Source: Archegozetes longisetosus (taxonomy: Eukaryota; Arthropoda; Arachnida; Sarcoptiformes; Trhypochthoniidae). Taken from it: 64,000 bases of DNA. A model generated the notes under the pieces. That model was not told the origin of the DNA. It did not search any database and was given only the letters and a program-made list of their open reading frames with translations. Each line of letters begins with the position of its first letter. The first letter of the stretch is position 1. Of the stretch, positions 53,801 through 63,654 are shown piece by piece. The position numbers and the translations under genes were made by a program. The DNA lies in NCBI GenBank assembly GCA_018873245.2, contig JAEMBT020000009.1, positions 14,089,112 through 14,153,111 on the forward strand, written 5' to 3'.

Positions 53801-54717
53801 TAAATGATATCAGTTTCCAATTAGAGTATTATATCACTACAGTTATACCTATTTTGAATATTAGTTTGAATTTCTTTTTAATTCAGGATAGAGAGTTTTG
53901 ACTGTAATTTAATACAATTGCCTCTCGTTATAATGAACTTTCTAATGCACTAGAAATCTGTCGATTATAACAGGAGTTCATTATATCGGATACAATGTGG
54001 GTATAATACGAATAGTAATGAAACAAAAACAATAAAATGGAAAGCATTGGCAATAAAGAGGTAGTACTGTAAAAGACAAACCTTTGCGGCATTCGAAGAG
54101 TAAGGCTCATCAAATAACAACCATATTTTAGGTTTGATTTTTTGCCAGCAGGACATCTTGCCAGATAAGTACTCATCTTCATGTCCGAACTTCCTGGCCA
54201 GTTCTTCTCCGGTCAATTTATCAGAATCAATATCCAAAGTATCCAATATAGCGAGTGTCTGTTGAGTATCTCTATGGCACGTATATGTCATCCAACAACA
54301 GGGCTCGACCTTTAATTGATTGAAATACAAAATAAATAGAAGTATAAGATTGAGAACATGTCATTTATAGGTTTTGTTTCTTCAGCAATAAAAACAATCG
54401 TAACTCATCTCAAACTGATGCCGACAATAGTAACTCATCTCAAACTGATGCCGACAATCGTAACTCATTCCAAACTCATGCTAACAATCGTAACTCATCC
54501 CAACAACATTATTACACACCATACTTTACAACAAACAAATGAATAGATTTTTGTTGAAAAAGATTTCTTTTATAAAATGAGATCTAATCTAGAATCTAAT
54601 CTAGACTAATCTAATATAACCGGAAGTTCATCCAGATTCACGTTGCTAGTTTATACGTTCCAATGCTAACCAATAAGTATCAGTTCAAAGTTTTGCATAT
54701 CTTTTCTCTCTTTCACA

Positions 54718-54773
<56 letters not shown>

Positions 54774-56056
54774 GACATACTATAGAAAAGCTTATAAGTT
54801 GGCATAAAACATAATATTTAGTTACTACTAAAATGAAAGTTAAACAAAGCTTAAACAAATGGAGTGATGAAAGGAAAAGGAACTGAGTAGTGTAAGTAAA
54901 ATAAAGTATAATAATTATAGACAATTATTCTATATTTAGTCACTATAGTATGTGTTTTCTTAGTCACTATAGTATGTGTTTCTTATTTTGTTCTCGATTT
55001 TGAAGTTAATCGAAAACACAATCTAAAAACTAAATGAAAAGAAAATAAAACAAAAAATAAAGTTAGAAAAGTAATATAAAATAAAAATGGAAGTTGACTT
55101 AGTGGTGAACCTGTGTAATGCATTATGGAGACATTTAATATGAAAGTTGAATGTCTTGCCCAAATAGTGTTCGCAATTCCGTTCTCATGCAAATTAATGG
55201 CTATCATTTATTTCTTTAGTATTTATGATAATAAACTTTGAAACATAAATTGTCAAACTGTTTTATATTTACATAAAATATAAGAAGTTTCTCAAATATG
55301 GCTCAACACTTAATAGTCTTCAATAGCAACTAGACAAGGCTGTTGCTATGTCAACTTGCTTGTGATGCACATGAATTTGTTGCTAAATTTGATTGCAATT
55401 TGATTGTAATTTGCTTTGATTACTATATAGAATATTCTATAAATTTCTTAGTACATCAACATATTACGGTCTAATGGAAAACATGCCATCACAACGCATC
55501 ACATCTAGTTGCTATCAGCGATTACTAAGTCAGCAAGTGTAAGTTGCTATCAGCGACTACTAAGTTAGCAAGTGTAAATTCAAGCTTTGCATCATTATTT
55601 TTGATCTGATATAATGAGCGAGGAATGACTTTATCGCATAAGTTATAACAAATGACATTTATTAGAAATATCTTCTAATGATTTGTTTAAGCGATGCATT
55701 TAAAAACGTTTGTGAACCATTAAAAATTCACACTTCATTAGCCTTACCTGATTGGCATCAAGTCCCCAAAACTCGAGTTCCTCTTCAAATAGAGGGCCGC
55801 AAACATTAGTCGGATAATGAAGTTTTCCGGTCCGATAGTAATTAAGGATTTGGGCGAAAACACCTGGATGTCGATCAAAGAAGTATTCGTTGAGAACAGG
55901 ATCATAATTGGCGAGAGCTTCTGTTAATCTTGATAGACGCGTTGCTGGAATTTTTCTTAACGTATTCTTATATGTCTCGAACCGAATCCCTCCCACGTTT
56001 AGTATTACACGATTATCTAAATCGGCTACTGACCTATTAAACGTTTGCGCGTACAT
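38657..56056 (-). CDS. Shaw: Shaw/Kv3-type voltage-gated potassium channel
   Basis: Plasma-membrane K+ channel subunit, working as a tetramer in excitable cells (family knowledge). Exons on the minus strand: 55748-56056, 54082-54309, 41049-41279, 39316-39703, 38657-39024; 507 residues, near the usual size for fly Shaw. The T1 domain begins [20 protein letters not shown] and has the Zn site H80-x5-C86-x20-C107-C108 of non-Shaker channels. It continues [26 protein letters not shown]1 [20 protein letters not shown] and S4 [20 protein letters not shown]. The pore has TMTTVGYGD (filter 382-386), and S6 is [16 protein letters not shown] followed by HTQAREKLP. The start is the ATG at 56056, but the frame stays open to an ATG at 56263. 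The last exon runs to TAG 38657; further splicing at the 3' end cannot be excluded. Introns are 1.4, 12.8, 1.3 and 0.3 kb. Confidence 0.94.
40160..40240. repeat. ~26-base tandem repeat x3 in a Shaw intron
   Basis: Three near-identical copies of a unit like CTATCTTACACAACTTACTC plus TATT. Confidence 0.9.
40313..40519. mobile_element. Best-preserved pogo-like element (family B) with TA flanks
   Basis: Left end CAGTTGTTGTTCGTTATAGTG and right end GGTTATAGAGAGAGCCGACTG are imperfect inverted repeats. TA lies directly on each side (40311-40312, 40520-40521), as expected of the Tc1/mariner/pogo superfamily. The inside carries CACTAGAAATCTGTTGATTA and TAACTGGTGG repeats. At 207 bases it cannot encode a transposase, so it is a MITE. 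Confidence 0.7.
40795..40985. repeat. Diverged 12-24-base CAGTC-type repeat block
   Basis: A run of CTTCACCATAGT (three copies) followed by CAGACCTCATTCCAGCCTCA-like units. It ends just before the donor of Shaw exon 3 (41049). Confidence 0.8.
42513..42665. repeat. ~17-base GAATATTCTGTAAGCT minisatellite
   Basis: About nine diverged copies of GAATATTCTGTAAGCT or GTT variants in Shaw intron 2. Confidence 0.9.
44497..44585. repeat. 27-base TACAGTTTGATTAATATTAT repeat x4
   Basis: Four copies of a unit like CTACAGTTTGATTAATATTA with small changes. Confidence 0.9.
45571..45758. mobile_element. Family C dispersed element
   Basis: Starts CGTTGCTATGTCAACCTGTC, passes AATATTCTATAAGCTTG and ATTACGGTCTGATGGAGAGG, and ends CTGGTTGCTGTCAACGATTA ... 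GAGTGTA. Opposite in orientation to the copies at 7013, 46715 and 52665. Confidence 0.6.
46715..46895. mobile_element. Family C dispersed element
   Basis: Runs from AGGTAGCAACCAGAACTGAT to GTCGTTGCTATC, with TTTTATAGAATATTCAATGT inside. The GTAGCAAC start and GTTGCTAT end are an inverted pair. Confidence 0.55.
47150..47270. repeat. ~19-base GAATCTAGAATATAGT minisatellite
   Basis: Six or so copies of units like AGTGAATCCAGAATATA and GGAATCTAGAATTTAC. Confidence 0.9.
47834..47893. repeat. (CT)n microsatellite in Shaw intron 2
   Basis: CT run of about 60 bases. It creates a spurious minus-strand Arg-Glu frame at 47731-48003. Confidence 0.97.
49659..49775. mobile_element. Short inverted-repeat element (family A), reference copy
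   Basis: CAGTCTGACTTGATTATATG at the left and AATAACAGGGTCAGACTG at 49744 are inverted repeats, flanked by TA on both sides. The right end is partly duplicated (a second GATAAGACTG to 49775). Related copies: 38571-38642 and 59151-59322. Confidence 0.7.
50921..51012. repeat. CCTGAACTAAC cluster related to TTAGG-type repeats
   Basis: Five copies of a 15-base unit ACCTACCCTGAACTA and shorter relatives. Confidence 0.85.
51665..51815. repeat. ~27-base ATGTTCCACAGAATAGCAGA minisatellite
   Basis: About six diverged copies of a unit ATGTTCTACAGAATAACAGA-like in Shaw intron 2. Confidence 0.9.
52665..52830. mobile_element. Family C dispersed element
   Basis: Contains ATTGCTGATAGCAACTAGAA, TGGCATCCTTTCCATAAG, AAACTTATAGAATATTCAGT and GTAATCAAAGC, in the same order as the other copies. 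Confidence 0.6.
53913..54005. mobile_element. Truncated pogo-like element (family B) next to Shaw exon 2
   Basis: Starts ACAATTGCCTCTCGTTATAA, continues CTAATGCACTAGAAATCTGT and AACAGGAGTTCATTATATCG, and stops about 77 bases from the donor of Shaw exon 2 (54082). Confidence 0.6.
54375..54510. repeat. 30-base tandem repeat x4
   Basis: Four copies of a unit like ACAATCGTAACTCATCTCAA followed by ACTGATGCCG. Confidence 0.92.
54714..54771. repeat. (AC)n microsatellite
   Basis: AC run of about 57 bases with one interruption, the only long AC run in the window. Confidence 0.97.
55340..55576. mobile_element. Family C dispersed element
   Basis: Starts CTGTTGCTATGTCAACTTGC, includes AATATTCTATAAATTTCTTA and ATTACGGTCTAATGGAAAAC, and ends TAGTTGCTATCAGCGATTAC ... 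AGCAAGTGTA. The last ~35 bases are duplicated in tandem. Confidence 0.65.
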
Positions 56057-56215
56057 TGTTACGCGATTAACCAGTTTTGTTATGAGATTGACCAGTTTTA
56101 TGGGATTGATCTGTTTTGTTATGCGATTGACCAGTTCTATTATGCAATTGACCAGTTTTATTATGCGATTGACCAGTTTTATTATAGGATTAACCAGTTT
56201 TGTAATGAGAGCCAA
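56057..56215. repeat. 21-base GATTGACCAGTTTTATTATGC minisatellite abutting the Shaw start
   Basis: About seven copies of a 21-base unit such as GATTGACCAGTTTTATTATG plus C, with small changes and one shorter copy. It ends at the Shaw ATG. Confidence 0.93.
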
Positions 56216-56263
56216 TAAAATAAAAAATAATATAACAGATAATATCTCAATGACATAATGCAT
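56057..56263 (-). other. In-frame open extension upstream of the Shaw start codon
   Basis: On the minus strand the Shaw frame stays open from an ATG at 56263 to the ATG at 56056, adding 69 codons. The extension starts [20 protein letters not shown], a hydrophobic segment, and continues with heptapeptide repeats such as ITKLVNR and IIKLVNR. Ordinary Shaw proteins begin shortly before the T1 domain, so this may be untranslated repeat DNA. The 21-base unit keeps the frame open automatically. Confidence 0.3.
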
Positions 56264-57719
56264 ATATTGATGATTAATCGACCACTTTCACCAACAAAGT
56301 CGTTGACAAAGATCTATAAAGGGTGAAAATTGAAAAGAAATTAATAAGTTTAGAGGATTGTAAGAATTGATGGATAGTTGCATTTAATAATGTTAAATAT
56401 GATATATGAATATATGACACACCCTTGCAATGTTGAACACACATTAGACTAATCCGATCATTATTATAATCATAGGCTTCAAACTTAATTCTTTTAGTAT
56501 TGAAGATTAGTTATCATATTATCTCTCTATTGAATATTTTCATTCATAAAAGCAATTATTTTCATAAATAATTAATAATAATTAAAATGAATATTTCATA
56601 ATTTAAATTTTTAATTTAATTAAATTAAAAATTAGGTCAAATTTTTGAATTGAGAATAAGCCAGATTTATGAACAAAACTAAGCCAGATTATTGTACCAA
56701 AACTTTAAAATAGTTTCAAAATTGTCAGAATATTGGGAGAAGTCACTAAAAAGCATCGCAATACAAAGTAAATGAAATGTTTTACCAAATTGTTGATGGG
56801 ATTGAAAGCTTGAGTATAACTTATAATAGTAGAAAAAATACTCTCCAAGTCAGCAGTGATTGCATTTTTGCATGATTGCGGTCACTAAAGCCACTAATAA
56901 GAAACCAAACAATAGGCTCATATGCTTTCTAAATACAGGTGATCATCAAGACTTGTAAAAGCCATTAATGTGCACATCGCAGCTGTGCTACACATAAGAC
57001 TATCGTGTGTTTCATTGCTGCTAACCTTATACACACACACACATACACAGAACTATAACATTCTATGGTAACATAGAACACATTCAGCACACGTAGCATT
57101 TCAATCGATTTAAAGTTACGAGTGTTACGAGTGGCGAATTGGATGTCTTGTATGCGGCCCGAACGCTATGTCAGTGTATGTGTAAGATTCATATAGAGAT
57201 TCAAAGCGATATCCACGTTCAATGTTTGAACTCATTTTTCTTGCGCATTATTTTTTGAATATCTAAATCATATATTTTGTGGATCGAGAGAATAATGAAT
57301 TATCGAAATATAATGTTTTCAATCAGACTTGATTTGAGCCTAGAATTTCTCACTTACTTATCATATCTACCTAAGAACAATCTTAGAAAATACAGAGTAA
57401 TAATTGGTGTTTAAATGTCAAAAATCTATTATATATATTTTATACTTTGCTAGCAAATTCAGTTCCGTATTAGTTCGATAAACGTTCATTGAGCCATATA
57501 GAAGACCAGTAAAGTTCAAATAGACTCAGAATTTAATCGAAAAACAGTACGACTTATGAATGTGTAATGCAGTTTGAGTGGAATAAAAAAGTGGATCGAT
57601 TTTTTTGATTAAAACACTGGAAACTTATTTAGCTAATTGATCTGCAAATATAAATCTAGGTTCATTAAACTAGTAGATAATTGCACATCAATCCCTAAAA
57701 TCCGAGGCTTAAGTCTATG

Positions 57720-57810
57720 CAAGAATATTATATGAGTTTATGCAAGAATTTTATATAAGAGTCTGTACAAGAATCTTATGTAAGAGTCTGTACAAGAATC
57801 TTATACAAGA
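57720..57810. repeat. ~28-base TGTACAAGAATCTTATGTAA repeat
   Basis: Four diverged copies of a unit GAGTCTGTACAAGAATCTTA-like. Confidence 0.85.
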
Positions 57811-59150
57811 ATCTAAATCCAAAATCAAAACTTTTCATTTTTATATTTTATTCTTTGAATAGATTCAAATAAAAATATAAATTTGTAGTCTATATCTAAC
57901 TGAATCCGGGATATTCTAAATGTTGTTTATATGTTGGGCGATGCCTACGCTTTAGGATCAATTTTAAAACTTTGACATTCACTTGATATCCTAGTGGACA
58001 AATCTTTCACTATTAGATTGTCTTTTCTTTTCTACTCAACTTTATATTCAACTGTATTTAGAATGACTGAGAAAAGCAATTTTCAAGAATATTGCATAAC
58101 GTTTGAGAACCAGTTTTGTTTGAGAATCAGTAGACTGAAAACAGATTTCTATTTGAAATTTCATTCAAGTCCTGTTATGTAAACTTATAACTATTGAAAA
58201 GTGGCATCAGTCGAAAGGTCTGGTGTGACTGAGAATTGTATTTTCAGTTATTGTGAATTATATTCTGAGTTGCTGTGAATTATGCTCTGAGTTACTGCGA
58301 GTTATGCTCTGAGTTACTCACAGTTACTCACAGTTACTGCGAATCATACTCTCAGTGGCGCTATCGCTGACCCTATCAAAAATTCAAAATCATAAAGTAT
58401 GACAACAATCAACTCTCAGAAAAGAAGTTTGAAGTGAAGAGTGAGATATTGAGTTTATATTATTGAGGATTGATTGTGTGTTTGCCCTGAAGTTGACATT
58501 CAGAACACGTCCGACATAAACATGAACGCAAAACTGACTGCTCACTAGCCTTGAGCAGTGCGACCTTTTCTATCTGATAATATTGGTCTTCTTTACTACT
58601 GTTCTAGTCGTTTTTTCATCTATTCGTTTCGTCTTTTTTTCATCTGGTTTTTCTCATTTGGTTTCTCTCACTTTTCGCTCATTTTTTTCTCTCTTTTCGA
58701 TTCAATTCTCAATCAAAAGTCAGCTTTAGGTCTAATGCTTTGAAAGAATTCATGCATTATTTGTAGCGAAAAGGATGAAGATAATGGTAGAAGAAGTTAT
58801 GAGAAGAAGTTATGATTTGCATAAAACATAAAATATTTGAAGGAAAGTTGAAAGTTATGAGGCGATTAAGACATAACCATATATAAGATACAAGACATAA
58901 GCATGACTAAAGGCATATAATATTTGATAGTTTTCGATATTCTCACATTTCAAAGAATATCTTCGAGATTCTCACTTTTCAAAGAATATCTCCGATATTC
59001 TTACTAAATTAATCAGATGGATCATTTATCAAATTTTTAATATAACAACTTATCAAATATGTTTAATGAAAAATAATGATCACACTGAATATTATATCAA
59101 GTAATGTGTAAAATAGCTTGCTGGAAGAGCTTTACGGTTTAGCTTATATA

Positions 59151-59322
59151 GCCTGACTCGGTTATAAGCAACTGGTCGGTACATAGGAAATAAGTTACTT
59201 ATAACCGGGTTTGTCTGTATTCAAACTCTGTAAAATATGACTGGTTTAGCTGGTGCTTAATGAATCATTTACTAACAACTGGGTTTGACTATAATCGACT
59301 TGCTAATAACTGGGTCAGACTG
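59151..59322. mobile_element. Short inverted-repeat element (family A), longer copy
   Basis: Starts GCCTGACTCGGTTATAAGCA and ends ATAACTGGGTCAGACTG before TA. The inside contains repeated TTATAACCGGGTTTG and CTAACAACTGGGTTTGACT ends, as if two copies had been joined. Confidence 0.6.
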
Positions 59323-61716
59323 TACTTAATTTAAAGAAAACTTCAGTTGAAAGCTAAACTAATCCCGAAGTAGAAGTTTGCAAAGATGAAGATTGTCTGA
59401 AATAGATTATAGTTGACGTTGAAGATATAGAAGATGTTTCTATTCTAAGTTATTAATAACTATAGAAAATCAAATTCATCTATATTACACCTAGACACAT
59501 CCATATTCATTAATATATCATCAATTGTTATAAACTATTGCTTTATTGTTGAAATTGTTTAGAAAGTATTTTGCAAAGAAGAAATACTGGATTATTGATT
59601 TTCTAATCTAGATAGCATTTATAGAATTGATTTTTAATAGTACTCTCTACTTATAAATTTCAAATTAGATCTAACATAACTTAAGCTAACCTAACCTAAC
59701 GTCTAAGCTATGATCAAACTAGAGAATCCTCTTATCTTCCATCTAATTTATATTCTCACTATTCCTTTAAACTTGTTCTATCTTGTCAAATCTTTCATGT
59801 ATTTACTCTACATATTTGATTAATTCTTAATTTGGATCAACTTTTAAACTTTTGCGAATCTTCATCTAAGCCAGAAAACTTTTCTCTTTAAATATGATAT
59901 TTTTCTGACACTTTTTGATCAATTGATTTTTCAGTTATTTTAGCTTAAACTGAACTGAACTGAACTGAACTGAACTGAAACGTAAGAAATTAGGTATCTG
60001 CTATGATACTGCAAATAGAACATTTGAAAAGTAAGATCTTGCAATCATAACTGGTTAGTACTTTCCCAAGTTTATATACAGAAATAAAGTGCACTCTAAA
60101 ACTTAACAATCAGCGATAGTGTCTGACGGAAAGCTTATAGTAATGCATTTAGGGCAGACTTGCTGACTAACACTCTTAACTATTAATATATGCGTTTCTT
60201 ATCAGAAGTACTCCAACGGATGTATGAATGGCCCCTTGGACACATAATGATAGACACATGCATAACTTTACTGTAGTCGCTATCGATCATTAATAAGTTT
60301 TTATCTTTATAGAATTTTAGCTAACTCTTATTTATTAGTTTCTCTTTCTCCCTCTTAAGAAGTCTCATTGCCGGATATGTTTCATTTGTTGACTGCTTTG
60401 CTTCAGCAAATTAGACTAAGTTTTTCACTTAGTTTAAGATATCGATTTAGAGTATTAGCTAATTGATGTTTGTTTTATATTTGGTGTTTAGTTGATTTTG
60501 TTTATATATAGTGTTCAATTTTAGTGTTCTTATTAATTGTTTTCATAGTATGTTTGATTGAATTAGTTTTTTGAATATTCGTATATGTTCTTTAGAAACA
60601 TTTGATTCTGTGTATTTTTGATCATGCTTCTATTTGTGCCTTTCTTCTCAAGACTAGATTGAAAATTGACTTTTGCCTTAGAATTTAAGTTATAAATTAA
60701 AAATCGCGATAAGAAATTTGTATAAACTGATAAATCAAAACAACACATCAGAACTAAAGCATATCAGAGAAGTGAAAGCAGTTACAAAAAACGAGCTAAT
60801 AAATGGATGTCAATAGTCTATAAAACGTTGAACGTCAAACTCAACAAATAGAAATACTTCAATTGAATGCATAGATTTCGAGTACTGAATATAACAATTC
60901 TATTCCTACAATCAGTCTTCTTGTATGCTGAGTGTGTTTGTTTAACTAATTACTTCAAGCCTGTACAAAGGCTGGCTCACGCAAAGATCGACTCACGCAA
61001 AGATCGACTCACGCAGAGAGTGGCTCACGGAAAGACTAACTGGTGCAGAATAACTAAACATGAAAGGGAGTGAAAGACGGAAAGCAAGAGTTTGAAGAAA
61101 TAGGTGTTTAGCGTAAAGTCTGTGCTATTTGAAATGATTTTATGGTAAATAGTACTGATTCATAATATCTAAGTAAAAATCGATCTGAATATTACACTTT
61201 ATATGAAGGCTTGATGTTAGAAGTAATAAGTTACTAAAAATCAGGCAGTATGGTAGAGTTATTTAAAAAATATACATATATAGTTTCATAGTATCTCAAC
61301 TAAAAGGATAATTAAATTTACATATTTAGTATTGATTGATAAAGGTTTTACTAAATTCAGTGTATTATGGGTGATGAATTATATATATATATTTAATAGT
61401 ATAAAAAATTACTTGAAAAACATTTGTGAAATATTTCATTCTTGTATATTATACCTACGTAGAGTAGTTTGAATCTATCAAAGAAAGCAATTTAATTTTC
61501 TAGTAAAATAGATTAGAGTAGCAACGGTCGATATTTGACTGCCCGCGGGCCAGATTCCGATCGTTCATTTATGAGTCTTCATCAGGCTCATCAGACTAAT
61601 AGTACGACTAGTGAGTTTTTAGTAGAGGCAATATCTGAATTTTTTATTCACTGAGAAAATTGCTTCCCAAATGTAAATATTGCATGAATTATATGTAATT
61701 TTTTAACTGATTGACA

Positions 61717-61846
61717 CGATAAGTACTTAGATGCATGGAATCTGGCTCGATAAGTATCCAGATGCATCTGACGTGGCCCGATAAGTACCTAAATGCATCA
61801 GACGTGGCCCGATAAGTACCTAAATTCATCTGACATGACCCGCAAG
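61717..61846. repeat. ~33-base CCCGATAAGTACCTAAATGC repeat x4
   Basis: Four copies of a unit like CCCGATAAGTACCTAAATGC followed by ATCTGACGTGG. Confidence 0.93.
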
Positions 61847-62164
61847 ACAAAATAAGCAAGCAACCACCAGATTAGAGTATCCTTTTAACAATAAAGCTCT
61901 ATTCGATTTTATCATATAGTATTAGATAGCTGTTTCATTAATATCAATTTTATGAAAGGTTGAGTGCAAATAAATACTACTTTTTAGTTAATGGCATTTC
62001 TCTTATAAAAGGATTACATCGATCCATTAATAGAGGAATTGATATTGTTACACTTGGTATAGTTACTTGTATTAGTATTTATTTTTATTTCTTAATACTT
62101 CTTCTGATTTATTTAGGTATAAAAATAATTAGACTAAATCATCTTCTCTTTCAATATTTCAAAC

Positions 62165-62283
62165 AATCAGAATTAGCGCTCATATAATCAGAATTAGTTC
62201 TCATAGAATCTGAATTAGTTCTCATAGAATCTGAATTAGTTCTCATAGAATCTGAATTAGTTCTCATATAATCAGAATTATTC
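62165..62283. repeat. 24-base AATCTGAATTAGTTCTCATA repeat x5
   Basis: Five near-identical copies of AATCTGAATTAGTTCTCATA plus four bases; the array looks young. Confidence 0.95.
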
Positions 62284-62741
62284 TTGAAAAGAAAAGCTGA
62301 ATCCAATTATATTTATCCTTTAATTATTCTTTTGAAAGAAGATTGAGGAGTTGTTATCTCTGACGTATATAAATCTTTTATATTAGTTCAGTATAAGCAT
62401 TGTTTGGAATATTGACTCATTAATTTGACTTATACTAAATAGATAAGATTCTCCTATTTAGTCAGTCTTACTTTTTAGCTATATCTAAGTCTAATGTTTG
62501 TCGATTTGTTGAGTACTTCTTACGCAAGAGAACATTCTCCTATAATTGATATTTATAATTAAAAACTGTCATAACAAAAGAATTCAACATCTCCATAGTT
62601 GCATTCAACATTAAACAAGTCTTCTTTTGAATGATATTTCTATTTAATTATATTATGAAACTGCTTCTTGTTATAAATAATGTTTTGTTTTGTTGATTTG
62701 GTCTATATTACTCCAGAGTATCTTTTGTTGTAGCTAATTCG

Positions 62742-62789
62742 TTAGGTTAGGTTAAATTAGGTTAGGTTAGATTAAATTAGGTTAGGTGG
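62742..62789. repeat. Interstitial TTAGG cluster
   Basis: GTTAGGTTAGGTTAAATTAG units, about eight TTAGG-like copies with interruptions. Confidence 0.8.
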
Positions 62790-63614
62790 ACTTTTGTAGG
62801 TATTCTTAAATTTCATTTGCATAGTGTTAATTAAGATTGGGTACTTAAATAATTAGTTAAGATGCTAAAAGTATATGAACCATCTAATAAGAAAGTTATA
62901 AACATATATTAAAAACTAGATTATTTATAATATTTAGAAAAAGTAAATCAGACTATATGGTCACTATTGATTTTATCACATCGAGCATAGAACAGAATCT
63001 GACAGATTATACAACATAACGTTTACGTATTATACGTTAAGAGACATCAAAATTGAGTTTTTCTTACATTTAATATTATGATGTAGATATATTAACTGTA
63101 ACATATGTTTAACATAAATCTTAAATATTGCTTTGAATGAGAAAAATAGGTTCAATACGTTTTATATTATTATTATTATTATTAAAAAATATATATTAAT
63201 ATATATATATATTAATTATATTTCAGTTATATAAACCATAAATTAGCCACAGGTTATATAAACGACTAAATACTTCCTTACTTTCACTTTCAATCTATCT
63301 GATTTAATTGTTTGGAAAATATATCAAGACACTAGTTTTATTGGTTAACTTTTCAATTGGATTTTTAATACTTCTCAATTTATGTTCTAGCTTATGATCT
63401 CTAGTAGCTAGCTGCTAGTTTGGTTTATAGTCTAATGGCTATAATTCTGATTTGTTGAGGCGAACACTAACTCTCATTAAAATATCTGTTAATTTGTTAT
63501 CAAACCCTTTATTAACGCTAAACAATAACCAGTCGATTGATGCATTAAATAAGTACAGTTCCAAAGTTTTTTGTCATATATTTTTCAGTACATTTGAATA
63601 TTGAAAAGATCTTT

Positions 63615-63654
63615 ATAGGGGCTATAACCCCCATCCCCACTGGCTACAGCTGTG
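63615..63654. repeat. GC-rich dispersed motif, copy 2
   Basis: TAGGGGCTATAACCCCCATC then CACTGGCTACAGCTGTG, related to 11561-11620 and in the same orientation. Confidence 0.45.

Larger units (their letters stand above)
41280..54081 (-). other. Shaw intron 2, 12.8 kb
   Basis: No exon or nested gene was recognised on either strand; open frames here are short and AT-driven. It is filled with minisatellites (42513-42665, 44497-44585, 47150-47270, 50155-50235, 51665-51815), a CT run at 47834-47893, an ATT run at 44886-44915, TTAGG-like clusters at 41586-41648 and 50921-51012, and several short inverted-repeat elements. Confidence 0.65.
54310..55747 (-). other. Shaw intron 1
   Basis: 1.4 kb with no recognised exon. 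It contains a 30-base repeat (54375-54510), an AC microsatellite (54714-54771) and a family C element (55340-55576). Confidence 0.7.

Noticed and set aside
54685-54924. Minus-strand frame with a long Cys-Val run
   Set aside because: Produced by the AC microsatellite; it lies inside Shaw intron 1.
58558-58743. 61-codon Phe/Ser-rich frame
   Set aside because: Low complexity and no recognisable motif; likely chance in T-rich DNA.
61717-61846. Regular ~33-base repeats that at first look like a CRISPR array
   Set aside because: The repeats are directly tandem with no unique spacers, and the DNA is clearly eukaryotic.
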